The notes below the pieces were generated by a model. The model made no database searches, was not told the origin of the DNA, and saw nothing but the letters and a program-made list of their open reading frames with translations. A stretch of DNA of 64,000 nt. It comes from SAR116 cluster bacterium AG-390-L20 (lineage in GTDB: Bacteria; Pseudomonadota; Alphaproteobacteria; Puniceispirillales; Marisalimonadaceae). The stretch covers positions 124,001 to 188,000 of the forward strand of contig QCHB01000002.1 of assembly GCA_003278095.1 (NCBI GenBank), read 5' to 3'. Both the position numbers and the translations under genes were made by a program. Positions 1 through 7,498 of this stretch are shown here, piece after piece; positions within the stretch are counted from its first letter, which is position 1; the number at the start of each line of letters is the position of its first letter.

Positions 1-305
1 AATGGCTAATTCAAAATAATTTAATTGATATAAAGTATGGTAAAAATATTGGTTTAATTGTTCAATCAGGCTGCAATTATTTTTCTTCTTTTCAATATCC
101 AGAAGAAATTGATGCGGGGATAAGAGTAACCAAAATTGGAAGTAGTTCGGTAAGATACGAAATAGGTTTATTTAATGAAAAAGATGAAATTTCTTCTGCG
201 GATGGTTTTTTTGTACATGTATATGTAGATAGAGAAACAAATACTCCAATACCTTTAAATTATGATTTTAAAAAAACCTTAGACACTATATTTGTAGAAC
301 TATAA
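1..305 (+). CDS. Acyl-CoA thioesterase-like protein, 3' part
   Basis: This is the end of a gene whose start lies before the window; the reading frame begins at base 3 and ends at TAA 303-305, leaving 100 residues. Visible parts resemble the second half of a hotdog-fold thioesterase of the 4-hydroxybenzoyl-CoA / YbgC-FadM kind: a strand with DAGIRVTKIGSSSVRYEI, then a strand carrying VHVYVD and a tail beginning TPIPL. In this family these strands form the acyl-CoA pocket and the enzyme hydrolyses acyl-CoA esters in the cytoplasm. The catalytic Asp, normally near the N terminus, is outside the window, so activity cannot be judged. The convergent cyclophilin-like gene ends 2 bases away. Confidence 0.7.
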   Translation, partial: WLIQNNLIDIKYGKNIGLIVQSGCNYFSSFQYPEEIDAGIRVTKIGSSSVRYEIGLFNEKDEISSADGFFVHVYVDRETNTPIPLNYDFKKTLDTIFVEL

Positions 306-307
306 AT

Positions 308-679
308 TTAAACTTTTTCTAAAATAATTGTTTCATTTTCTTTTATGTTTTCAATGTAACTTTTATCAAATTTGCAGTCTGCCCATATATTGCAAGGTGA
401 GATTAGTCTTATTTCGTTGCCATTAGAAATTGGAGTTTTTCCATATCCTATGGCTATAGCAGATCCACTATTCCAAAAAGCAATTTCACCAATATTTACA
501 ACTGATTTAGCGTTTTTTTCTAGTTCAATGCTTAGTCCAGTTTCAAAATAAATTTCTTCTCCCCATTTCTGTATTTTTGATTTTAGTGGTAATGAATTAT
601 AAATTATGTCAGCAGTTAAAGTATCTCTTAACTCGAAAACTAATTTTTTTCCCTTACATTTCAAAATAACTTTTCTCAT
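308..679 (-). CDS. Cyclophilin-like fold protein (DUF369 / TM1367 type)
   Basis: A 123-residue cytoplasmic protein with no signal peptide or membrane segment. It resembles the small cyclophilin-like family PF04126, known from the TM1367 structure. The family pattern is visible: E-x-Y-F near residues 42-45, then a turn with NIGEIAFWNSGSAIAIGYG and a TPIS segment around residues 62-86, and a closing VN-like strand (CNIWAD). Members have a cyclophilin barrel but lack established prolyl-isomerase activity, and their role is unknown. It is convergent with the thioesterase fragment (2-base gap) and its start lies 71 bases before the tRNA-Val gene on the other strand. The fold is fairly clear; the function is not. 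Confidence 0.65.
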   Translation of the reverse strand: MRKVILKCKGKKLVFELRDTLTADIIYNSLPLKSKIQKWGEEIYFETGLSIELEKNAKSVVNIGEIAFWNSGSAIAIGYGKTPISNGNEIRLISPCNIWADCKFDKSYIENIKENETIILEKV

Positions 680-750
680 GATTATTTAACTTTACATTTT
701 ATCTTTTAACATTATTTATATTAGTATCACATAATAAATAATTTGATAAT

Positions 751-825
751 GGGACTATAGCTCAGCGGGAGAGCACTTCGTTGACATCGAAGGGGTCACT
801 GGTTCAATCCCAGTTAGTCCCACCA
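751..825 (+). tRNA. tRNA-Val (GAC)
   Basis: A complete cloverleaf. The acceptor stem GGGACTA pairs with TAGTCCC, the D-arm is AGCTCAGCGGGAGAGC, the anticodon stem CTTCG/CGAAG encloses loop TTGACAT (anticodon GAC at 783-785), and the T-arm contains GGTTCAATCC. CCA is encoded at 823-825. It serves as a probable integration anchor, because part of its 3' end reappears near 3119-3134. Confidence 0.95.
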
Positions 826-840
826 TTTTTTGATAATGGT
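822..840 (+). repeat. Small inverted repeat that includes the tRNA-Val CCA end
   Basis: ACCATT (822-827) and AATGGT (835-840) form a 6-bp stem with a 7-base loop, starting inside the mature 3' end of tRNA-Val. A comparable but longer stem sits at the end of tRNA-Lys. A T-rich run follows only about 20 bases later, so a terminator role is uncertain. Confidence 0.4.
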
Positions 841-970
841 AAGATTTAATTTCTAGTAATTTTTTTTAGTAAAATAATTAAAAGTTTAATATATAAGCAT
901 TTTTCCTATGTAAAATATTGATGCTATCTTTATAAATTTTTATCTTATAAAGTATCTAATTGATACCCTT

Positions 971-1010
971 TTCTGTCTATTCTGTTATTGTGTAGTACAG
1001 AAAAAAACTT
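971..1010 (+). repeat. Left imperfect direct repeat flanking the acyltransferase gene
   Basis: This stretch contains TTCTGTCTA (971-979) and TAGTACAGAAAAAAACTT (993-1010), separated by extra bases. Both blocks recur at 3056-3080 on the same strand: the first 9 of 9, the second 16 of 18 bases identical. It lies 20 bases before the acyltransferase start. Together with the tRNA-Val fragment it suggests element ends or an old duplication. Confidence 0.5.
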
Positions 1011-1030
1011 TTAAGTTAAGGAATTAATTT

Positions 1031-3025
1031 ATGAATTATCGTTCTGAAATTGATGGTTTAAGAGCGTTTGCAGTAATTGGTGTAGTTTTATATCATATAA
1101 AGTTTTCTTTTTATCACATTGATTTTTTCAAAGGTGGTTTTTTAGGTGTAGATATTTTTTTTGTAATTAGTGGTTATCTCATTGGTGGTTTGCTTCTAAC
1201 AGAATTAAATAATAGAGGTTCAATTAATATGTTGTATTTCTATGAAAGAAGAGCTCGTAGAATTCTTCCTGTTTTATTTTTAGTAATTTTTGTTTTTTTT
1301 ATAGTTGCATCATTTTCTTTATTTCCAACAGATTTTCTTGATTATTCTAAGAGCGTAATAAGTTCTTTATTTATGGGATCAAACTTTTTTTTTTATTCAC
1401 GAAGCATTGAATATGGAGCGCCAGACTCACTTCTTTTTCCTTTGCTTCATACTTGGAGCTTAAGTATAGAAGAACAATTTTATCTTATAGCTCCCTTATT
1501 CGCGATAATTATTTTTAATTATTTTAGAAAGTATCTACTGACAATAGTTATTGCATTTATATTATTAAGCTTTCAATTTGCAATGTCAGTTTCAATGTTT
1601 GATGATAAACTAAATTTTTATTTTCCGTTTTCGAGAATTTGGGAACTTCTTATTGGAGTTTCGTTGGCATATTCTAAAATTTATCACCCAAAAACAGAAA
1701 ATAAATTATTAAAAAAAGTTTTTCCAATTTTTGGGTTTTACTTAATCTTACATTCATTTGTATTTTTCAATTTTTCGTCATCATTTCCTGGAATATTAAC
1801 TATAATTCCAATTATTGGTACATGCTTAATTATTATATTTTCCTCTAAAAATGATTTAGTCGGAATAATTCTAGGATCAAAAACCATATCAAGTATTGGT
1901 TTAATTAGCTTTTCTATTTATTTATGGCATTTCCCAATCTTTTTATTTTCTGGTTATTATTTTCCAGAACCAACTATGACAATAAAGTTATTTTTAATTT
2001 TTTTAACTTTTTTGATTTCTTTTATTTCTTTCAAATATATTGAAACACCATTTAGATCCAAGAATTTAATTAATACTAAGAATTTTTTAAGTATAATAAC
2101 TTTTACATTTATTTTTTTAATCATAACTGCATTAACAATCATTCGCTTTGAGGGTTTTGAAAATCGTCCTTTTTATAAAAAATATCAAGATTATTTTGTA
2201 AATTATGAATATGACCTTGGAAAACTTAAAAATGATAGAAAAGAATTCTTTAAATTAAATAAAAAGTACAATCCAGAAAAAAATGAAAAACCAGTTTTAT
2301 TAATTGTTGGAAACTCTCATGCAAAAGATTTATTTATTTCTTTATTACATTCAAAAAAGTTTTCTAACAAATTTGAAATAATTATTTCACCTGATATTCA
2401 GTTAGCTTGTTTTGATAATAGTGATTTAAAGTTATCTAATATTGCTTCTTCATTTTACTCTTCTGAAGCATATGCAAAAAGTGACATTATATTTATATCT
2501 TCTAGATATTATTTTGAAAATAAGTGCAAAAGAAGAAATCTAATTTTACCTATAAAAAGCGATTTTAAGGGTATGGATGCTCTTATTAAACAATCTAAAA
2601 CCGACAATAAAAAAATTGTATTATTTGGAAACATTCCTGAGTTTCCTTCATCTGGAGGATTTCCCTCGTTAACTGATAAAATCATGCATTCAATAAAAGA
2701 GGGTGAGAAAGATAAACTTGTCAAATCACCTATAAGATTTTTAAAAGACAAATTTGATAAGGAATTTTTTAATAACTTGAATACGAATAGAACCAACAAA
2801 ATCAACAAAAAAGTTAAAAAAATTGCAGATCTTAACAAGATTAATTATTTTGATTTCAAGGATATTTTTTGTAATTCTGCAGAAAAAGTGTGTTATTCAT
2901 TTAATACTGAAGGTAAAAGAATCTACATAGATTATGGTCACCGTTCTTTGTCTGGATCTCGTTTTTTTGCTAAAATAATTGATAATTCGAATCTTATATA
3001 TTTAACTGATGAAATAAGTGAGTAA
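1031..3025 (+). CDS. Membrane O-acyltransferase with C-terminal SGNH domain (OafA type)
   Basis: A 664-residue inner-membrane protein. The first roughly 365 residues are an acyltransferase-3 domain: it opens with the family's RSEIDGLRAFAV motif and early LYH histidine, and has about ten hydrophobic helices. The rest is a periplasmic SGNH-hydrolase domain, with GNSHA near residues 427-431 (nucleophile Ser) and a DYGH motif near 635 supplying the Asp-His pair. Proteins of this build transfer acetyl or other acyl groups across the membrane to surface polysaccharide, O-antigen or peptidoglycan. No glycan genes lie beside it, so the acceptor is unknown. It sits alone between tRNA-Val and a partial tRNA-Val copy, flanked by direct repeats, as in a small acquired islet. 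No clear Shine-Dalgarno sequence beyond AAGG precedes the ATG. Confidence 0.88.
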   Translation: MNYRSEIDGLRAFAVIGVVLYHIKFSFYHIDFFKGGFLGVDIFFVISGYLIGGLLLTELNNRGSINMLYFYERRARRILPVLFLVIFVFFIVASFSLFPTDFLDYSKSVISSLFMGSNFFFYSRSIEYGAPDSLLFPLLHTWSLSIEEQFYLIAPLFAIIIFNYFRKYLLTIVIAFILLSFQFAMSVSMFDDKLNFYFPFSRIWELLIGVSLAYSKIYHPKTENKLLKKVFPIFGFYLILHSFVFFNFSSSFPGILTIIPIIGTCLIIIFSSKNDLVGIILGSKTISSIGLISFSIYLWHFPIFLFSGYYFPEPTMTIKLFLIFLTFLISFISFKYIETPFRSKNLINTKNFLSIITFTFIFLIITALTIIRFEGFENRPFYKKYQDYFVNYEYDLGKLKNDRKEFFKLNKKYNPEKNEKPVLLIVGNSHAKDLFISLLHSKKFSNKFEIIISPDIQLACFDNSDLKLSNIASSFYSSEAYAKSDIIFISSRYYFENKCKRRNLILPIKSDFKGMDALIKQSKTDNKKIVLFGNIPEFPSSGGFPSLTDKIMHSIKEGEKDKLVKSPIRFLKDKFDKEFFNNLNTNRTNKINKKVKKIADLNKINYFDFKDIFCNSAEKVCYSFNTEGKRIYIDYGHRSLSGSRFFAKIIDNSNLIYLTDEISE

Positions 3026-3055
3026 TTCACAAAGTGACAATAAAAAGATGCCTAG

Positions 3056-3080
3056 TTCTGTCTAGTACAAAAATAAACTT
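3056..3080 (+). repeat. Right imperfect direct repeat flanking the acyltransferase gene
   Basis: TTCTGTCTA at 3056-3064 overlaps TAGTACAAAAATAAACTT at 3063-3080, matching the two blocks found at 971-979 and 993-1010. It begins 31 bases after the acyltransferase stop. The left copy has about 15 extra bases between the blocks. Confidence 0.5.
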
Positions 3081-3111
3081 AATGGTTTTAATAGTTTACA
3101 TAGCCATGCGA

Positions 3112-3136
3112 CAGTTTTAATCCAAGTTAGTCCCCA
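3112..3136 (+). repeat. Partial copy of the tRNA-Val 3' end (possible attachment-site remnant)
   Basis: Bases 3119-3134 read AATCCAAGTTAGTCCC and match 15 of 16 bases of the tRNA-Val T-arm and acceptor end at 806-821. Similarity continues weakly upstream (10 of 13 bases). The rest of the tRNA is not present. A displaced tRNA 3' end in the same orientation is the typical mark of a tRNA-targeting integration event; no integrase remains. Confidence 0.5.
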
Positions 3137-3148
3137 ACATAAACTAAA

Positions 3149-4201
3149 TTAATTATTCAACAATCTTCCTTGTATAACCATATTTGAGGCAGTCTTATAA
3201 GTTACTTTAGTATCTTTAAATCCTGCTTGATTTAATATAGAAAATAATTTTTTTGGGCCTGCTTGAGCTCCAAGTGCTAATCCAACTTCTTGAGATTTAG
3301 ATGCTGGAATACATGCAATTGTAGAAAATGAATAGTACATTTGTCCTATTAGATTAAAGTTATTTTCTGGCAGATCATCAGCTGTAGGCTCAACAAGCAT
3401 AATTATTCCATTTGCATTAAGCTTTGTTTTTGCATATTGGATTGCTCCAATTGGATCACCCATATCGTGAAGACAATCAAAAAAAGCAATTATGTCGTAT
3501 TTTCCTTTATAATTTTTAGCATTATTTACTCTAAATTCTAAATTTTTAAGGTTTGTATTATTTTTTTTTGCTTCTATAATTGAAGGTTCATGCGGATCAA
3601 TTCCTATTACTCTTGAATTATTATATTTTTCAGCTATTAACGAAGTTGAATATCCGTGGCCACAGCCAATATCTGCAAAACTAGCACCTTTACTAAGCAT
3701 TTCGTCTACTCCATCAAGACTAGGTATCCATTTTTTAATTAAAAAAATAGAATACGATGGCTTAAAAAATCTTGCAGATCCAGATAAACAACATGGATGT
3801 AGATTTCCCCAACCTGTTCCTTTACCATTTTTAAAATTGTCTTTTATGATATCTATATTATGAATTGCTCCTACTAAATTTTCGAAACCTCCAATCATAA
3901 GAGAAATACTATTTTCATCTCCTAAGACTGCAAATTGCTCTTCACTTAGAAAAAATTCCTGATTTTGTTTATCGTAATTTATATATCCAGCAGCCGCTAA
4001 CGAAAGTAACCATTCTCTTATATATCTATGATCCATTTTAACTTGAGCGCTAAATTTGTCTGAGGTACATGGACCTATCTTAAATAAAGTCTTAAACAGA
4101 TTGAGCTCATCTCCAATTCTCATCATGGGTATTAGTGCACCTGCTGCCATATCTTGCATAATTTTGTATTGTAACTTTCTTGTTTCTTCAATATTTGCCA
4201 T
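3149..4201 (-). CDS. Class I SAM-dependent methyltransferase with N-terminal winged helix
   Basis: A 350-residue protein starting at the ATG at 4201, which has GGAG 8 bases upstream; a further in-frame ATG at 4249 lacks such a site. Residues about 20-95 look like a winged-helix dimerisation domain (DELNLFKTL, then RYIREWLLSLAAAGYI). The SAM-binding domain follows: motif I FADIGCGHG near residues 175-183, an acidic GIDPHEP loop, and FFDCLHDMGDP as motif IV. This layout resembles the Rv2258c group and O-methyltransferases of natural-product type, whose substrates are mostly unknown. The gene stands alone, ending just beside the tRNA-Val remnant and divergent from the thiolase-like gene. The substrate cannot be inferred. 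Confidence 0.75.
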   Translation of the reverse strand: MANIEETRKLQYKIMQDMAAGALIPMMRIGDELNLFKTLFKIGPCTSDKFSAQVKMDHRYIREWLLSLAAAGYINYDKQNQEFFLSEEQFAVLGDENSISLMIGGFENLVGAIHNIDIIKDNFKNGKGTGWGNLHPCCLSGSARFFKPSYSIFLIKKWIPSLDGVDEMLSKGASFADIGCGHGYSTSLIAEKYNNSRVIGIDPHEPSIIEAKKNNTNLKNLEFRVNNAKNYKGKYDIIAFFDCLHDMGDPIGAIQYAKTKLNANGIIMLVEPTADDLPENNFNLIGQMYYSFSTIACIPASKSQEVGLALGAQAGPKKLFSILNQAGFKDTKVTYKTASNMVIQGRLLNN

Positions 4202-4363
4202 ACATAAACTCCATAAATATATAAAAATTGTACTATCTGTTTTTTTCAATACAATTAATAAATTAAATTATTAATCTTTAGAACTATGTTATATAATTTT
4301 CATAATTGTGAGTGTTTAACAATTATATTTAGCCTATATAGATAATAGATATGAGGCTTACAA

Positions 4364-5899
4364 ATGGATGAAACAAGAATACCAATATTAGTTGGTAGTG
4401 GTCAAATTACTCAACGTGAAATAGATCCTTTAATTGCTCTTTCTCCAATGGATCTTACTGCTTCAGCTGGAATTAAAGCAGCTGATGATACTCATATTGG
4501 TAAATCCATCTTAAAAAAGTTAGATACTATTGTTGTTATTCGTTCATTTTCAGATACGAGTTGGCGTTTTAGGTGCCCATTTGGAAAATACAGCAATCCA
4601 CCACTTTCATTATCAAAACGTTTGGGTGCAGAAAAAGTTAATCGTTTAATTTATACTTATCCAGGGGGAAATATGCCTCAGTGGTGTGTAAATAGAATGT
4701 TTGAAATGGTTACTCGAGGAGAGCTAGAGATTGGCATAATTGCAGGTGGGGAGTCATTAGCCACCCAAAAAAGAGCTGAACGTGCTGGTATTTCTCTTGA
4801 TTGGAATGAAGATCCTGGAGGTAAATACGAAGAGTGGGGCGTTGAAAAACGTGGATGGTCAGAAATTGAGGATAGACATCACATGGCTGGAGCAATATTT
4901 GCTTACCCAATGATCGAAAATTCCATTCGAGGAAAAAAAGGTCGAACAATCAAAGATCATTCCTTAGAAATGGGCAAACTTTTTTCTGGTTTCGCTTCAG
5001 TTGCTACCAATAATTTGTTAGCTGACAGAAGGCAGGGTTTTACCCCAGAACAAATAGCTAATGTTAATCCTAACAATCCATACATAGGTTTTCCATATAC
5101 AAAATTGATGAATTCCAATGCATTTATAGATCAATCAGCAGCGATAATATTAACGTCAGTTGCCAAAGCAAAAGAGTTAGGTATACCAAAAAATAAATGG
5201 GTGTATTTACAAGGATGTGCTGATGCTTATGATCATTGGTACTTAAGTGATAGAGTAAATTATTATTCTTCCGCTGCTATGAGGATTGTTGCTCGTGAGA
5301 CGTTCGAAATGGCTGGTTGTATAATCAGCGACATTGATGCTTTTGACTTATATAGTTGTTTTCCCTCTGCAGTTCAGATTGCTTGTGATGAAATGGGGAT
5401 TTCCTTAGACGATCCCAGAGGTTTGACTATTACTGGAGGACTTCCTTATTTTGGTGGTCCAGGAAATAATTATGTAACACACTCAATAGCTGAGATGATG
5501 AATAAAGTTAGGGCTCAACCTGGTATAAAAGGGTTGGTTACGGCCAATGGAAATTATATAACAAAGCAATCAGCAGGAATTTACTCAACAGAACCTTTAC
5601 AAAAATTATTTTCTCCAAAAGATCCAAGTGCTTATCAAGTTGAAATTAATACACAAAAAGGACCCGTTTTTTCGGAATTTGCTGAAGGAAATGCCATAAT
5701 AGAAACTTATACAATTATGCATGATCGAACGGGTCCTTCATTCGGAATTGTATTTGGAAGACTTAATAATGGAAGTAGATTTATAGCAAATATACCTGAT
5801 GATAAAAGCTTAATGAATGAAATGGTTTTAGAAGACTACCTAGGTAAAAGTGGAAAAGTAAAAAGTTTACTAGGGGTTAATATTTTTACACCAGATTAA
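4364..5899 (+). CDS. Thiolase-like protein type 1 (acetyl-CoA acetyltransferase family)
   Basis: A 511-residue cytoplasmic protein. It opens with the thiolase-superfamily strand RIPILVGSGQ and has a late glycine-rich block GGLPYFGGPGNNYVTHSIA (residues about 361-379) carrying the C-terminal His of the fold. The last about 90 residues (YTIMHDRTGPSFGIVFGRL) look like the OB-like extra domain of thiolase-like protein type 1, PF18313. Canonical thiolases are near 390 residues, so the length also fits TLP1. In mycobacterial TLP1 this class was reported to lack ordinary thiolase activity; a role with other acyl-CoA or lipid substrates is inferred. Arginine codons are often CGT/CGA here, whereas neighbouring genes prefer AGA, which hints at separate ancestry. 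Monocistronic. Confidence 0.75.
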   Translation: MDETRIPILVGSGQITQREIDPLIALSPMDLTASAGIKAADDTHIGKSILKKLDTIVVIRSFSDTSWRFRCPFGKYSNPPLSLSKRLGAEKVNRLIYTYPGGNMPQWCVNRMFEMVTRGELEIGIIAGGESLATQKRAERAGISLDWNEDPGGKYEEWGVEKRGWSEIEDRHHMAGAIFAYPMIENSIRGKKGRTIKDHSLEMGKLFSGFASVATNNLLADRRQGFTPEQIANVNPNNPYIGFPYTKLMNSNAFIDQSAAIILTSVAKAKELGIPKNKWVYLQGCADAYDHWYLSDRVNYYSSAAMRIVARETFEMAGCIISDIDAFDLYSCFPSAVQIACDEMGISLDDPRGLTITGGLPYFGGPGNNYVTHSIAEMMNKVRAQPGIKGLVTANGNYITKQSAGIYSTEPLQKLFSPKDPSAYQVEINTQKGPVFSEFAEGNAIIETYTIMHDRTGPSFGIVFGRLNNGSRFIANIPDDKSLMNEMVLEDYLGKSGKVKSLLGVNIFTPD

Positions 5900-6120
5900 T
5901 CTTATTTGATATTTTTCTAAATTGTAAATGAGTGGTTCAATTTCAGTATTTAGTGATAACTTTTAATTACATTCTATCATTTGCCTAAATAATATTCATT
6001 TTTATAATTATATTAATTAAATGGCTAATTATTAGTCATGTATCTGAATGTCGATGATTTTAGGTTGTTAAGATTATTATTAATATATCTCTTTAGAATG
6101 GTTGCAAGTGGGGGTGTTTT

Positions 6121-6795
6121 TTGTTTGATTTTCGTTTTTTTGAAATATATAGATCATCAGAATATTTACATTTAATTCTCGATGGAATTTTAATAAGTTC
6201 AAGTTTAACGATTGCTTCAGGGTTTTTGGGTTTTGTTATTGCCTTTTTCTTAGCGGCAATGATTTATTGGAAATTTTTTCCTTTAAATTTTTTTTCAATT
6301 TGTTGGATTGATTTTATTAGAAACACTCCATTAATAGTTCAATTGTTTTTCGTCACTTTTGGTTTACCACTTATATTTGAGTATGTATGGCCATTTTGGG
6401 CACACGCATTGCTGGCATTAACTATTAATTTTACTGGTTATTTTGGAGAAATTTTGAGATCAGGTTATAATTCAACTCCAATAAATCAGCTAGAAGCTGC
6501 ATATTCTTTAAATTTAAATAAAATAACTATTTTTAGGAAAATTGTTCTTCCACATACACTCATTAAAATGTTTCCTTCATTATCAAGTCAATTTATTTTT
6601 ATATTTTTAACAACAGGAATTATCTCTGAAATAGGAGTTAACGATCTTACTCACGCAGGTCTATATATAGATAGTAGAACTTTTAGGACGTTTGAAATAT
6701 TTATTATTTTATCAATTTTATATGTGACGCTTTCTTTATTATTTAAATCTTCATTAGAAATTATTTTCAATAGAACATTAAAAAAGAGAATGTAA
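6121..6795 (+). CDS. Polar amino-acid ABC transporter permease (HisM family)
   Basis: A 224-residue integral membrane protein with about five helices. The EAA loop that contacts the ATPase is visible as EAAYSLNLNKITIFRKIVLP, and RNTPLIVQLFF is the usual HisM/GlnP signature before it. It starts at TTG, with GGGGG 6 bases upstream. Its TAA is followed at once by the TTG of the second permease, and a binding protein follows, so these three genes form one operon. The partner ATPase is not present here, unlike in the standard operon; AapP encoded at 19711-20472 or an ATPase elsewhere could serve. Substrate is probably a polar amino acid, inferred only from family. Confidence 0.88.
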   Translation: MFDFRFFEIYRSSEYLHLILDGILISSSLTIASGFLGFVIAFFLAAMIYWKFFPLNFFSICWIDFIRNTPLIVQLFFVTFGLPLIFEYVWPFWAHALLALTINFTGYFGEILRSGYNSTPINQLEAAYSLNLNKITIFRKIVLPHTLIKMFPSLSSQFIFIFLTTGIISEIGVNDLTHAGLYIDSRTFRTFEIFIILSILYVTLSLLFKSSLEIIFNRTLKKRM

Positions 6796-7479
6796 TTGCA
6801 AGATTTATTAATAAACATATTTGATAAACCATTGGGAATAATTTTAACTCAATTGATATTAGCTACTAGATTTACAATTTATTTATCATTAATTGCTTTT
6901 CTGGGGGGGGGATTAGTTGCTGTAATTATAACTTTTTTAAGAATATATCCATCTAAAATTCTTAACTATATAAGTTTTTGTTATACATGGTTGTTTCAAT
7001 CTCTTCCTCTTTTAATGTTGTTATTTATAATTGGGCTTGGTATTCCAAGGTTTATTGGTCAAGACTTTGATCCTTGGTACGCAGCAAGCATATCATTGAT
7101 AATATTTACCTCAGCCTACTTATCAGAAGTTTGGAGAGGCGCAATTATGGCAATCCCTTCTGGTCAATGGGAGGGAGGAGTAGCTCTTAATCTAAATTTT
7201 ACTCAGACGTTAAGGTTTATTATTATACCCCAAGTTTATAAGTATAGTATTGCTCCTACAGTAAGTTTTCTTATTCAAATTATAAAAGGAACTTCTCTTG
7301 CTTATATAATTGGCTTCCAAGATTTAATGTTATTAGGAAAAAGGTGGGCTAACGCTCCTGTCATAGGTTCAGAACCATTTATAATTTTTCCTATAATGGC
7401 AGTTTTGTATTTCTGCCTATGTTACCCTCTGGCCATTTATGCCAAATATTTAGAAAAAAAATACATCATTGAAAATTAA
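6796..7479 (+). CDS. Polar amino-acid ABC transporter permease (HisM family), second subunit
   Basis: A 227-residue inner-membrane permease, paired with the preceding one; heteromeric permease pairs are normal in this family. The EAA loop reads GGVALNLNFTQTLRFIIIPQ, and QSLPLLMLLFIIG is the conserved preceding segment. It starts at TTG directly after the upstream stop codon, so its translation is likely coupled. Near the N terminus a run of nine G (6903-6911) encodes Gly-Gly-Gly; this is the longest G tract seen in the window and is striking in such AT-rich DNA. A gain or loss of one G would truncate the protein. The binding-protein gene follows after about 20 bases. Confidence 0.88.
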   Translation: MQDLLINIFDKPLGIILTQLILATRFTIYLSLIAFLGGGLVAVIITFLRIYPSKILNYISFCYTWLFQSLPLLMLLFIIGLGIPRFIGQDFDPWYAASISLIIFTSAYLSEVWRGAIMAIPSGQWEGGVALNLNFTQTLRFIIIPQVYKYSIAPTVSFLIQIIKGTSLAYIIGFQDLMLLGKRWANAPVIGSEPFIIFPIMAVLYFCLCYPLAIYAKYLEKKYIIEN

Positions 7480-7498
7480 TTAATTGAAAGGAAAAAAA

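Noticed and set aside
1385-1394. Run of ten T in the acyltransferase gene as a phase-variation tract
   Set aside because: Long A or T runs are common throughout this AT-rich DNA, so this one is not remarkable, unlike the G9 tract.
2509-2838. Reverse-strand frame of 109 codons inside the acyltransferase gene
   Set aside because: It lies wholly within a well-supported gene, and its hydrophobic product is what AT-rich antisense reading gives. The same holds for the other antisense frames over aapJ, serS, secD, uvrA and gyrA.
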